Source: Asaia bogorensis (GTDB taxonomy: Bacteria > Pseudomonadota > Alphaproteobacteria > Acetobacterales > Acetobacteraceae). From it: 41,122 nucleotides of DNA. Positions within the stretch are counted from its first letter, which is position 1. Each line of letters opens with the position of its first letter. This document shows, piece by piece, positions 17,584 through 27,994 of this stretch. The stretch lies in assembly GCA_945861095.1 (NCBI GenBank), contig CAMATI010000012.1, positions 1 through 41,122 on the forward strand. Direction: 5' to 3'. A model generated the notes under the pieces. It had not been told where the DNA came from, searched no databases, and was given only the letters and a program-made list of their open reading frames with translations. The position numbers and the translations under genes are program-made.

Positions 17584-17705
17584 CTTTGGGGGGGACCAGC
17601 CCGGCACTTGACGTCCGGGGACATGAAATCCCGAGGGCATGGTGGCTGATCCCGCCGGCGCCCCCTATATTGCAGTCCAACGATCGATAGCTGGAGCAGA
17701 CTCAC

Positions 17706-18701
17706 ATGGCCAATACCCCGACGGAGACGACCCCCGATACCAGCGGGCTGGTGCCGGTGACGGTGCTGACCGGGTATCTGGGTGCCGGCAAGACCACCCT
17801 TCTCAACCGCATCCTGACCGAGCAGCACGGCCGCAAATATGCCGTCGTGATCAACGAATTCGGCGAACTCGGCGTGGACAACGACCTTGTCGTGGATACC
17901 GACGAGGAAGTGTTCGAGATGAACAACGGCTGCATCTGCTGCACCGTGCGCGGCGACCTGATCCGCATCCTTGGCGGCCTGATGAAGCGGCGCGACAAGT
18001 TCGACGGCATCATCATCGAGACCACCGGCCTGGCCAATCCCGCGCCGGTGGCGCAGACCTTCTTCGTGGATGAGGGCGTGAAGGCGAAGACCCGCCTGGA
18101 CGCGATCGTCACCGTGGTGGACGCCAAGCACCTGCCGGCTCGCCTGGCCGACAGCCACGAAGCCGAGGACCAGATCGCCTTCGCCGATGTGATCGTGCTG
18201 AACAAGACCGACCTGGTGACCCCGGAGGAACTGGAAGCGGTCGAGGGCCGCATCCGCGCCATTAACAAATTCGCCGTGATCCACCGCACCGAGCGCGCCG
18301 CCCTGCCGATCGAACTGGTCATGAACCAGGGCGGCTTCGACCTGCAACGCGTCCTGGCGAGGGAGCCCGGATTCCTGGATGGCGACGACGACCACGAGCA
18401 CAACGAGGACATCGGCTCCATGAGTTTCGAGGTGGATCAGCCGATCGACCCCGAGAAATTCAACGGTTGGATCGGCGCTCTGTTGCAAGACAAGGGCAGC
18501 GACCTGCTGCGCACCAAGGGCATCCTGAGCTACGCCGGCGAAGATCGCCGCTTCGCCTTCCAGGCCGTGCACATGATCGCCGACGGGGACTTCATCGGTC
18601 CGTGGAAAAACGGCACCCCGCGCGTCAGCCGGCTGGTGTTCATCGGCCGCAACCTCAATCGCCCGCAACTGCGCCGCGGGTTCGAGGGCTGCGTCGCCTG
18701 A
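17706..18701 (+). CDS. CobW/COG0523-family metallochaperone GTPase
   Basis: The 331-residue G3E-type P-loop GTPase has Walker A GYLGAGKT at 23-30, the metal-binding CICC at 76-79 in EMNNGCICCTVRGDL, ETTGLANP as Walker B/switch, NKTD as base-recognition motif, and a short His/Asp-rich loop DGDDDHEHNED. A C-terminal CobW_C domain follows, with AFQAVHM. The family delivers metals such as zinc to client enzymes or serves cobalamin synthesis. No cobalamin genes are nearby, so a general zinc-type role is likelier. It is followed after 75 bp by a WD40 gene on the same strand, a pairing I recall from other alphaproteobacteria. Confidence 0.93.
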   Translation: MANTPTETTPDTSGLVPVTVLTGYLGAGKTTLLNRILTEQHGRKYAVVINEFGELGVDNDLVVDTDEEVFEMNNGCICCTVRGDLIRILGGLMKRRDKFDGIIIETTGLANPAPVAQTFFVDEGVKAKTRLDAIVTVVDAKHLPARLADSHEAEDQIAFADVIVLNKTDLVTPEELEAVEGRIRAINKFAVIHRTERAALPIELVMNQGGFDLQRVLAREPGFLDGDDDHEHNEDIGSMSFEVDQPIDPEKFNGWIGALLQDKGSDLLRTKGILSYAGEDRRFAFQAVHMIADGDFIGPWKNGTPRVSRLVFIGRNLNRPQLRRGFEGCVA

Positions 18702-18776
18702 TCGTCGCTTCTACCCCCTGATGCGTCTCCTTCGCCGATCGGGGGAGACGCTGTTTCCTTGCAGCCGGACATCCTC

Positions 18777-19823
18777 ATGAGTCAGACCACCGCCGCCCAA
18801 TTCCTGATTGACACCCGCGGCACCCAACGGTCGCTGGATGCCTTCGTGGTATCCGCGCGGTTTTCCCGCGACAGCCGCTCGGTGGCGTTCGCCCTGGGCG
18901 ACGGCACGTTGCGGATCGTGCGGCTGGGCGACCCCGAGGCCTGGGACAGCGTCGCGGTGCATAATGGCGCGGCCCTGGCGTTGAGCGCGGATACCGCGGG
19001 CGGTGGCTTCGTCTCCGGCGGGGATGACGGTCAACTACGCCGGATCGACGCGGCGGGAACGGTAACCGACATTGCCAAATTCGGCATGAAATGGGTGGAG
19101 CAGGTCGCCGTGTTCGCAGCCGAGACCGGCAAGGGCCTGATCGCCGCCAGCGTCGGCAAACTGGTGCATCTGTATGACGAATCCGGGCAGAAAATAAAGG
19201 AATGGACGCACCCATCCGCCGTCACCGGCCTGGCCTTCGATCACAAGGGCAAGCGAGTCGCAACGTCGCACTACAATGGCGTGACGATCTGGTTCGTGGC
19301 CTCCAAATCCGACAATCCGCGCCGCCTGGAATGGAAGGGCAGCCACACTGCCCTGGCCTTTCACCCGGAAGGCGACGCCGTTGTCACCGCCATGCAGGAG
19401 AACGCGCTGCATGGCTGGCGCCTGTCCGACGGGCAACATATGCGCATGAGCGGCTACCCCTCGAAATGCGAATCCTTGTCGTTCAGCAAGGGCGGCAAGT
19501 GGCTGGCGAGCAGCGGGGCGGATTGCATGGTGCTGTGGCCGTTCTTCGGCGGCGGGCCGATGGGCAAGGCGCCCATGGAACTGGCCGGCGGAGACGGGAT
19601 CATGTGCAGCCAGGTCGCCTGCCATCCGGTGCAGGACATGGTCGCCGGCGGCTTCACCGACGGGTTGGTGGTGATCGCGGATTCGACGTCGTCTCGCATC
19701 CTGCCGGTGGTGCCGCCCGAACACGGGTGCGTGACGGCGCTGGCCTGGAGCGCGGATGGGGTGTGGCTGGCGGTCGGGACCGAGACGGGGTTCGCGGCAG
19801 TGGTGGATTTCTCCAAGCGGTGA
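18777..19823 (+). CDS. WD40-repeat beta-propeller protein
   Basis: The 348-residue cytoplasmic protein without signal peptide shows about seven degenerate WD40 blades, for example ARFSRDSRSVAFALGDGTLR, VTGLAFDHKGKRVATSHYNG, ESLSFSKGGKWLASSGADC and VTALAWSADGVWLAVGTETG. It should form one beta-propeller used as a protein-binding platform. It lies directly behind the CobW gene and may be its partner or client adaptor. The ATG giving MSQTTAAQ is preferred to an upstream TTG. Confidence 0.87.
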   Translation: MSQTTAAQFLIDTRGTQRSLDAFVVSARFSRDSRSVAFALGDGTLRIVRLGDPEAWDSVAVHNGAALALSADTAGGGFVSGGDDGQLRRIDAAGTVTDIAKFGMKWVEQVAVFAAETGKGLIAASVGKLVHLYDESGQKIKEWTHPSAVTGLAFDHKGKRVATSHYNGVTIWFVASKSDNPRRLEWKGSHTALAFHPEGDAVVTAMQENALHGWRLSDGQHMRMSGYPSKCESLSFSKGGKWLASSGADCMVLWPFFGGGPMGKAPMELAGGDGIMCSQVACHPVQDMVAGGFTDGLVVIADSTSSRILPVVPPEHGCVTALAWSADGVWLAVGTETGFAAVVDFSKR

Positions 19824-19851
19824 GCGATCTGCTCCCAACAGACACACGCCT

Positions 19852-19903
19852 TAGGGCTTGTTCGACATTTATCGAATCGATTGGCTGCGTTGAACAAGCC
19901 CTA
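19852..19903. repeat. 12-bp perfect inverted repeat, MITE-like or terminator
   Basis: TAGGGCTTGTTC at 19852-19863 and GAACAAGCCCTA at 19892-19903 are exact inverted copies around 28 nt. The ends resemble terminal repeats of IS5-type elements, so it may be a tiny non-autonomous element or solo remnant. It may also serve as a terminator for the WD40 gene, though no T-tract follows. The rest of the 387-bp gap to the chemoreceptor is moderately AT-rich and probably holds its promoter; no gene is seen. Confidence 0.6.
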
Positions 19904-20210
19904 GGCATTTGTTTTTCACGGCAATTTTGCCGGCGTCCTGAAGCACTTATTTAACGGCGTTGCCTTATTGGTGCCCCGGTCGATCGGGCCAAAGCTGCTA
20001 GAGCGGCTGCGTGCCGCATGGCTTGAATGCCCTGTTCTCTGCCTCCCGATTTATTCAGCGACCCGGGCGGCACCGGATCGTTCAAATTAACCGCGGCTTA
20101 ACTCCCCCTTCGTAGACATCTCCGACGGGTGACGATCACTGAGCCATGTGCGCGAACCGCGTGGTGTTCCGTTGATTCACCTGACGTTGTCAACGGGAGT
20201 GGATTGCAAA

Positions 20211-22256
20211 ATGTCGGACCTCATCACACCGAAAGGTAAATTGTCAGGGTTTTTCACCAACCTTAGGCTGAAGACCAAAATACTGCTGGGATTCGGCGTT
20301 GTGCTTATGGTGCTTGTCATCGTCAGCGTCACCGCTCACCAGGCGCAAACCCGGATCGAACACAACTTCGACAGGTTCGCCCGATCGATCGACGTGGTCG
20401 ATGCCGCGGGTGATGCCAGCATGGCCTTCTCGACCATGCGCCGCCACGTCCGCGATTTCGCCATGACTGGGGAAGAATCAGCCGCCTCCCTCGCGCTGGA
20501 AACGGCACCGAAAGTGCGGGAGAGCGTTGCCAAGGGCCTGGAGATCTCCCAGCATCCCGACCGTCGTCGCCATTTGGAAGACCTGCGCGACAAACTCGCC
20601 ATCTACGTCACCGCGTTCGGCAAGACGATCGAACTGAAGCGGGAACACAAAAAGCTGACAATGGAAGCGCTCCCGGACCTGGGCACGAAGATTCGCCTGG
20701 GCCTTGAGAAGCTTGAGGCAGCCACTGCCCAGGCGGGCAATGGCGCTGCCGCGGCAGCGGATGCCGCCGGTACGGAGTTGATGCGGTTCCGGTTGGCCGT
20801 TAACAGTGCGACCACGCGGCACAATCCCGACGCGGCCAAAGCTGCCGATGCCGTCTTTGTCACCTTCAGCAAGGCGATGGATACGCTGGATGCCGCGACC
20901 CGCAGCACTCCTGTCCAACGCGATTTCGATGAACAGATCACCCTGACAAAGCGGTTCCACGCCGACTTTCGCCGAGCGGTTCAGATCAATGAGGAGATGG
21001 ATACGCTCGTCGATGGCACGATGAAGCAAGTGGCCGACGGCATCGCCCGTGACGCCGAGTTCGTGGACGACTCGGGCGTGACCGATCAGGCTGCGCTCAA
21101 GGCCGATATCGACAGCTTGCTCGACGCAACCCAGTTGGCGGTCATGTGCTTGTCGGTGGCAGGCATCGCTCTGGGTATCCTGGTGGCTTGGCTGATCGGT
21201 GGCGTCATCGCACGTCCCATATTGGCGATCACCGCCATCATGACGAAACTAGCGGACCGGGACTGGACCACCGAGGTCAGATTCCAGGACCGAACCGATG
21301 AAATCGGCCAGATGGCCAAGGCCGTGCAGGTGTTCAAGAACAACGGTGTGGAGGCCGACCGGCTGCGCGACGAGCAAGAGGCGCTGAAGGTAAAGGCCGA
21401 GCAGGAGAAGCGGCAGGCGATGTTGGATCTGGCGGGGCGGTTTGAGGCCAATATCGGTAGTATCGTCGAAAGCGTCGCTTCGGCGGCCACCGAATTGCGT
21501 TCCACTGCTCAGTCCATGGCGGCAACGTCAGAGGAAACCACGCAACAGGCGACCACCGTTGCGGCGGCATCCGAGCAGGCGACGCAGAACGTGCAGACTG
21601 TTGCCTCCGCGACCGAGGAACTGTCCGCCTCGATCCAGGAGATCGGTCAGCAGATCACCCACTCCACCCAGATGATCGGCGCGGCGGCGACGCAGACCAA
21701 CGAGACCAACCGTCAGGTCCAAAGCCTGGCATCAGCGGCCCAGGCGATCGGCGACGTGGTCAAGATCATCAGCGACATCGCCAGCCAGACCAACCTGCTG
21801 GCCCTGAACGCCACCATCGAGGCAGCGCGCGCCGGGGACGCCGGCAAGGGCTTCGCGGTGGTCGCGTCGGAGGTCAAAGCCTTGGCCAATCAGACCGCCA
21901 AGGCCACCGAGGAGATCGGCTCGCAGATCAAGGCAATCCAGGAAGCGACGCAGTCCTCCGCCCGGTCGATCCAGGACATCACGGCAACGATCGGCAAGGT
22001 CGAAGCAACCGCCACCGCCATCGCCTCGGCCGTGGAGGAGCAGGGTGCGGCAACCCTGGAGATTTCCCGCAACGTATTGCAGGCCGCGCAGGGCACGCGG
22101 GAAGTCTCCAGCAATATCGCGGGCGTCAGCGAGGCGGCGCAGCAGACCGGTGCGGCGGCAACGCAGGTGCTCTCCTCGGCCAGCGAGCTGTCGGAGAATG
22201 GCGAGGTGCTGAAGGCGCAGATCGACTCGTTCCTGCGGGAGGTGCGCGCGGCCTGA
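20211..22256 (+). CDS. Methyl-accepting chemotaxis protein with helical periplasmic sensor
   Basis: The 681-residue chemoreceptor has TM1 at about 24-42 and a long helical sensor (43-305), probably of the helical bimodular (HBM) type. TM2 is at about 309-331, followed by HAMP (332-385) and an MA domain (about 420-680). The signalling tip [20 protein letters not shown] is intact, as is [16 protein letters not shown]. The ATG (MSDLITPK) is chosen with GGGAG about 12 nt upstream; an earlier in-frame ATG would add 21 residues that look non-coding. It is monocistronic and has no che genes nearby. Confidence 0.94.
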   Translation: MSDLITPKGKLSGFFTNLRLKTKILLGFGVVLMVLVIVSVTAHQAQTRIEHNFDRFARSIDVVDAAGDASMAFSTMRRHVRDFAMTGEESAASLALETAPKVRESVAKGLEISQHPDRRRHLEDLRDKLAIYVTAFGKTIELKREHKKLTMEALPDLGTKIRLGLEKLEAATAQAGNGAAAAADAAGTELMRFRLAVNSATTRHNPDAAKAADAVFVTFSKAMDTLDAATRSTPVQRDFDEQITLTKRFHADFRRAVQINEEMDTLVDGTMKQVADGIARDAEFVDDSGVTDQAALKADIDSLLDATQLAVMCLSVAGIALGILVAWLIGGVIARPILAITAIMTKLADRDWTTEVRFQDRTDEIGQMAKAVQVFKNNGVEADRLRDEQEALKVKAEQEKRQAMLDLAGRFEANIGSIVESVASAATELRSTAQSMAATSEETTQQATTVAAASEQATQNVQTVASATEELSASIQEIGQQITHSTQMIGAAATQTNETNRQVQSLASAAQAIGDVVKIISDIASQTNLLALNATIEAARAGDAGKGFAVVASEVKALANQTAKATEEIGSQIKAIQEATQSSARSIQDITATIGKVEATATAIASAVEEQGAATLEISRNVLQAAQGTREVSSNIAGVSEAAQQTGAAATQVLSSASELSENGEVLKAQIDSFLREVRAA

Positions 22257-22263
22257 CGATCAC

Positions 22264-22299
22264 GGACCTGGGGGTGCCGCGATCGGCGTCCCCGGGTCC
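22264..22299 (+). terminator. GC-rich hairpin after chemoreceptor gene
   Basis: A 16-bp stem (22264-22279 with 22284-22299, using a few G-U pairs) with loop CGAT begins 7 nt after the stop codon. There is no U-tract, so it may work as an RNA-stabilising end or a weak terminator. Confidence 0.5.
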
Positions 22300-22559
22300 G
22301 TCCGTCCCCATGTGTCGGCGCGTAGACTTGCCTGTGATCCCGGCAGGCTGGATGGCCGATCCCGCGTTCGGACCCGGTGACGCATTCTCAGGATCGGAAC
22401 AAACCACGCCACATCTTTTGGTGGACCATCGACAGGCGGTGGGAGAACACGGCCACGAAGCTGATGCGCGGCTGATGCGCGGCTATCGGTGAGAAAGGTC
22501 ACACACCCGAACCCGCAATCCCTCCCAGACGAGGTCCGGTCCGGCGCGGGACGGAGACC

Positions 22560-22598
22560 AGAGCGGTTTCAGCCTGACTGGAAACGGCAAACCGCTCT
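22560..22598. repeat. 10-bp perfect inverted repeat
   Basis: AGAGCGGTTT (22560-22569) and AAACCGCTCT (22589-22598) pair perfectly around a 19-nt loop. It lies in the 470-bp convergent gap between the chemoreceptor and acpS and could end transcription from the acpS side. Nothing else with gene character is seen in that gap; an imperfect palindrome CGGCATGTGAATCATGCGG (minus strand) lies at 22613-22631. Confidence 0.6.
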
Positions 22599-22726
22599 GG
22601 CCCATTGTTTTGCCGCATGATTCACATGCCGTTACGTTCCGCCCAGCGTGATCATGCCCTATTGGATAACCTCCAACGGAAAGCTCCGCCTGATTTTCCC
22701 ACCAGCCATTGATCGGGTGGGCCGAT

Positions 22727-23203
22727 TCACCCGACAGGACGGAAGCAGGTGTCGGGATCGGACCACCGGCGCCCACCGTTCGCCGACTGCACGCCCGCCG
22801 GTGCGGGCACCGCGGAAATGATGACCTGGGCATAGGCGTAAGGATATTCGTCGGTCATCGTCAACGCGACCCGCGGCTCCATACCCGCTGGGGTGATCGC
22901 ATGCAGTCTTCTGGCGGCACCGCCGGCCATGTCGAGCGTCGGCTGCCCACCGGTCAAATTGACCACTCCGAGATCGGCGAAGAAGACCCCCTGCCGGAAG
23001 CCCGTGCCCAATGCCTTGGCCGCGGCCTCCTTCGCCGCGAAACGCTTGGCGTAGGTTGCCGCTCGGATCGTCTCGGCGCGCCGCATCGCCCTGGCCCGCT
23101 CGGCTTCGGTGAAGACCCGTGCCAGGAAGCGTTCGCCGTGGCGGGCGATCGCCGCTTCGATGCGGCAGATGTCACAGATGTCTGCCCCCAGGCCAAGGAT
23201 CAT
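22727..23203 (-). CDS. acpS: Holo-[acyl-carrier-protein] synthase
   Basis: The 158-residue protein transfers 4'-phosphopantetheine from CoA to ACP, activating fatty-acid synthesis. The Mg2+ and CoA ligands are visible: Asp8 in [11 protein letters not shown], and Glu59 in [15 protein letters not shown]. The core ends near residue 130. About 25 extra C-terminal residues (from [12 protein letters not shown]) make it longer than the usual 120-140. It is the last gene of rpoZ-rel-acpS. The ATG overlaps the stop of a 36-codon repeat-encoded frame by ATGA. The lepB gene that often follows acpS in relatives is absent here. Confidence 0.93.
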   Translation of the reverse strand: MILGLGADICDICRIEAAIARHGERFLARVFTEAERARAMRRAETIRAATYAKRFAAKEAAAKALGTGFRQGVFFADLGVVNLTGGQPTLDMAGGAARRLHAITPAGMEPRVALTMTDEYPYAYAQVIISAVPAPAGVQSANGGRRWSDPDTCFRPVG

Positions 23204-23309
23204 TGTCCGTCGCCCGCCTCAGGTGTGACACCGTCGCCCGCAACCATCACCCGGTCGCCCGCAACCATCACCCGGTCACCCGCAACCATCACCCGGTCAC
23301 CCGCAACCA

Positions 23310-23310
<1 letters not shown>
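23200..23310 (-). CDS. 36-codon repeat-encoded bridging reading frame between rel and acpS
   Basis: Reading on from the rel stop, the A of its TGA begins an ATG (TGATG). The frame encodes MVAGDRV three times, then [15 protein letters not shown], and stops in a TGA that overlaps the acpS ATG (ATGA). Its length is exactly 37 codons including stop. The 21-bp repeat is a multiple of three, so changes in copy number keep the frame and both overlaps. It may be a real micropeptide, or more likely a translational bridge that lets ribosomes leaving rel reinitiate repeatedly and reach acpS, whose own leader has no strong Shine-Dalgarno. Every unit also carries an internal ATG. No homologue is known to me. 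Confidence 0.5.

Positions 23311-23325
<15 letters not shown>
23233..23325. repeat. 21-bp tandem repeat, 4.4 copies, at rel/acpS junction
   Basis: Units begin at 23233, 23254, 23275 and 23296, with a partial fifth at 23317. They differ only at one G/A position (GTCGCCCG versus GTCACCCG). The array spans the last four codons and stop of rel and most of the gap before acpS. It has no spacers, so it is not a CRISPR. Near-identity of copies indicates recent expansion or active homogenisation. Confidence 0.97.
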
Positions 23326-25619
<2,294 letters not shown>

Positions 25620-25622
25620 CGT

Positions 25623-26030
25623 CTACCGACGCGCTCGGCCGCCGAGTTCCGCCTCGATGGCCGCTTCCATGTCTTCGGGGGAGATATCCTCGTTCTCCAG
25701 CGGCAGGCCGACCGATTCTTCCTCGGCGCTGACGTCCTGAAGGCCGAAAATATTCTGGTCGGTGGGGATCAGGTCCAGAACTTCCTCGTCGGCCGGCTCG
25801 GGCTCCGGCGCGCGGGACAGCGACTTGATCAGGTCCTGTTCGATCCGGCCGAGATCGATCGTCTCATCGGCAATCTCTCGCAGCGCGACGACGGGGTTCT
25901 TGTCGTTGTCGCGATCGACCGTCAGTTCCTCACCACGGCTCAGATTGCGGGAACGCTGCGCCGCGAGCAAAACGAGCTCAAAGCGGTTCGGGACTTTCTG
26001 GACGCAATCTTCGACTGTGACACGCGCCAT
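25623..26030 (-). CDS. rpoZ: RNA polymerase omega subunit
   Basis: The 135-residue protein begins [20 protein letters not shown], followed by [13 protein letters not shown] and [11 protein letters not shown], the core omega fold (about residues 1-65) that chaperones the beta-prime subunit. An acidic tail of about 70 residues, longer than in E. coli but common in alphaproteobacteria, completes it. It is the first gene of rpoZ-rel-acpS, 3 nt from rel. In proteobacteria omega forms part of a ppGpp site, which fits the linkage. Confidence 0.95.
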   Translation of the reverse strand: MARVTVEDCVQKVPNRFELVLLAAQRSRNLSRGEELTVDRDNDKNPVVALREIADETIDLGRIEQDLIKSLSRAPEPEPADEEVLDLIPTDQNIFGLQDVSAEEESVGLPLENEDISPEDMEAAIEAELGGRARR

Positions 26031-26067
26031 GCGCTGCTGCTCCGGGCTTGGCTTCGGGGGAAAGTGT

Positions 26068-26096
26068 TCATTAGGTTAAAGGGGGATGAAATGCAA
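26068..26096 (-). promoter_or_regulatory. Candidate sigma-70 promoter of rpoZ-rel-acpS
   Basis: On the minus strand TTGCAT (26096-26091) and TAATGA (26073-26068) are separated by 17 nt, about 40 bp before the rpoZ start. The match to housekeeping boxes is moderate; position and spacing are right. Confidence 0.35.
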
Positions 26097-26138
26097 GCCT
26101 GACGACGGAAAGAGTGCCTCACCGGTCAGCACCTCCCC

Positions 26139-26224
26139 GTCATGCCGGCGGAGGCCGGCATCCACGACTTTCCCAATCTGCAACGACGCAAGGCGTGGAT
26201 GGCGGGTCTGCACCCGCCATGACG
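26139..26224. repeat. REP-like element with two hairpins
   Basis: The left hairpin contains CGTCATGCCGGCGGAGGCCG and the right one GGCGGGTCTGCACCCGCCAT. The outer ends CGTCATG and CATGACG are inverted. This is the common CATGCCGGC-type alphaproteobacterial intergenic palindrome. The remaining gap to 26454 shows no gene. Confidence 0.8.
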
Positions 26225-26454
26225 AAGTTGCACTGCCTTTGGGTCATTTTTTCGGCCAGTTGGTAGTCGGTCCCATCGATCTTGCGCGTAACCGATAGAC
26301 CCCGGCATCGGGACCGTCGCGCTCCGAAATCAACGCCGTTCGCCCAATCAGTCAGGCTCTTCACGGTCGATGCCGTTACCGGCATGTTCGCCCCATCCGC
26401 CGGCCCCGGCGCATCACCCACCGACCACCCTGCCCTGAAACAGAGGACCCAACG

Positions 26455-26853
26455 ATGTCGACAATCCAGCGCCTGATGATTGATGGCCAACTTGAACCGG
26501 TCAGCCACTATTGCCACGTCGTGCGGGCCGGGAATTTGATCTGGGTGTCGGGGGCGGTCGGCGTGGCGGCGGACGGATCGATCCCCAGCAGTGTGGCGGA
26601 GCAGTTCGATATCGCGCTCGCAAGCGTCGATGCCTGCCTGAAAGCCGCGGGCGCCGGCGCCGAACACGTCGTGAAGGTCAATGTCTACCTGACAGACGTG
26701 AACGATCGCGGCCTGATCAATCCAGCCCGCCAGCGCTATTTCGGGCCGCACCGCCCGGCTTCCACCCTGGTCGGCGTCACCGCTCTGGTGCTGCCGGACC
26801 TGAAAGTCGAAATAGAGGCGCAAGCCGTCGTCCCGGGAGCCGCTACTCCATGA
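26455..26853 (+). CDS. RidA family protein (enamine/imine deaminase)
   Basis: The 132-residue RidA/YjgF-fold protein forms trimers and hydrolyses reactive enamines and imines from PLP enzymes. Typical segments are VRAGNLIWVSGAVGVAADGS, the middle ALASVDACLKAAGAGAEHVV, KVNVYLTDVNDRG and the C-terminal VEIEAQAVV. The arginine expected in a VNRARQRYFG-type motif is present as NPARQRYFG. It overlaps the next gene by ATGA, so the pair acts in one pathway, probably acyl-CoA or amino-acid catabolism. Confidence 0.92.
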   Translation: MSTIQRLMIDGQLEPVSHYCHVVRAGNLIWVSGAVGVAADGSIPSSVAEQFDIALASVDACLKAAGAGAEHVVKVNVYLTDVNDRGLINPARQRYFGPHRPASTLVGVTALVLPDLKVEIEAQAVVPGAATP

Positions 26854-27698
26854 GCCTCGATATCGATCATCTGCGATCCTGGATCGGCCGGCAGGAGGTG
26901 CTGACCGACCGCGTCACCGCCGTGCCCATGGCCGCGCTGTCCGCGACCTTGGATCGCGACGATCCGCGGCCCGCGGCGGGCGATCCACTGCCGCCGCTGT
27001 GGCATTGGCTCTATTTTCTGCCGATCGTGCAGGCATCCGAGATCGGGCCGGACGGGCATCCGAAGCGCGGCGGCTTCCTGCCGCCAGTGCCGCTGCCGCG
27101 ACGCATGTGGGCCGGCGGGCGGTTCACCTTCCACGCGCCGGTTGGCGTCGACGACACGATCACCCGCACATCCACCGTCGCCGATGTCACGGTGAAGGAA
27201 GGCCGAGCGGGCGCCCTGTGCTTCGTGCTGGTGCGCCATGAGGTCGCGGGGCCAAACGGGCCCGTCCTGACCGAGGAACACGACATCGTCTACCGCGACG
27301 CGCCCGGCCCGAACGAGCCTCCGGCCAAGCCGCGACCGGCCCCGGATGGCGCGGTGTGGCGACGCGATATCGTGCCGGACGACGTGCTGCTGTTTCGCTA
27401 CTCGGCGCTGACGTTCAACAGCCATCGGATCCATTACGATCGCCGCTATGTCACCACCGAGGAAGGCTATCCCGGCCTGATCGTGCATGGGCCGCTGATC
27501 GCGACCTTGCTGGTCGATCTGCTGCGGCGGAATACCTCGGCACCGCTGCGGTCGTTCCGATTCCGGGCGGTCAGTCCGCTGTTCGATATTGCTCCGTTCG
27601 CGGTTTCGGGCAAACCTCTGGAGGATGGCAAGGTGGCGCTGTGGGCGAGCAACCAGGCGGGGCATCTGGCGATGGAGGCGGAAGCAGAGCTTGGGTGA
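26850..27698 (+). CDS. MaoC-like (HTD2/FAS1-type) acyl-CoA hydratase
   Basis: The 282-residue double hot-dog protein has a degenerate N-half and an active C-half. The C-half carries TFNSHRIHYDRRYVTTEEGY (Asn190, His192, His195, Asp197) and LIVHGPLIATLL (His213-Gly214), the hydratase-2-like motif. It resembles mesaconyl-C4-CoA or itaconyl-CoA hydratases. The substrate is not proven. The start is the ATG overlapping the RidA stop. It probably ends at the large palindrome that follows. Confidence 0.88.
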   Translation: MSLDIDHLRSWIGRQEVLTDRVTAVPMAALSATLDRDDPRPAAGDPLPPLWHWLYFLPIVQASEIGPDGHPKRGGFLPPVPLPRRMWAGGRFTFHAPVGVDDTITRTSTVADVTVKEGRAGALCFVLVRHEVAGPNGPVLTEEHDIVYRDAPGPNEPPAKPRPAPDGAVWRRDIVPDDVLLFRYSALTFNSHRIHYDRRYVTTEEGYPGLIVHGPLIATLLVDLLRRNTSAPLRSFRFRAVSPLFDIAPFAVSGKPLEDGKVALWASNQAGHLAMEAEAELG

Positions 27699-27720
27699 GC
27701 GGTTTCCAGGGTTGAGGGGT

Positions 27721-27967
27721 GGTAGGGCGGGGCTTCCGCCCCGGACCCCGACCAGGGGCTTTGCCCCTGGACCCCACCAAGGGCGACGGCCCTTGGAACC
27801 CGGACCATTGTCGTTTGAATTCCTGGGGCCTACCGAGGCATTGATCGGTCCGGGTAGGCCCCAGGAATTCAAACGACCAAAGAATCGCATTCCAAAGGCC
27901 GTGCCTTTGGTGGGGGTCCAGGGGGCAAAGACCCCTGGCGGGGTCCGGGGCGGAGCCCCGCCCTACC
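27721..27967. repeat. Large composite palindrome (~250 bp)
   Basis: The inner arms 27810-27834 and 27853-27877 are perfect 25-bp inverted copies (core GAATTCCTGGGGCCTACC). The outer arms around 27721-27744 (GGTAGGGCGGGGCTTCCGCC) and 27945-27967 also pair. Smaller hairpins such as CAGGGGCTTTGCCCCTG and CCAAGGGCGACGGCCCTTGG lie between. It fills the whole gap between the hydratase and egtB. A shorter relative is at 37574-37640. Confidence 0.9.
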
Positions 27968-27994
27968 GCTCCTCACCCCTGGGAACCCCACACC

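Noticed and set aside
16818..18668. 616-codon minus-strand open frame
   Set aside because: It runs antisense across the GT4 and CobW genes and shows no family motifs.
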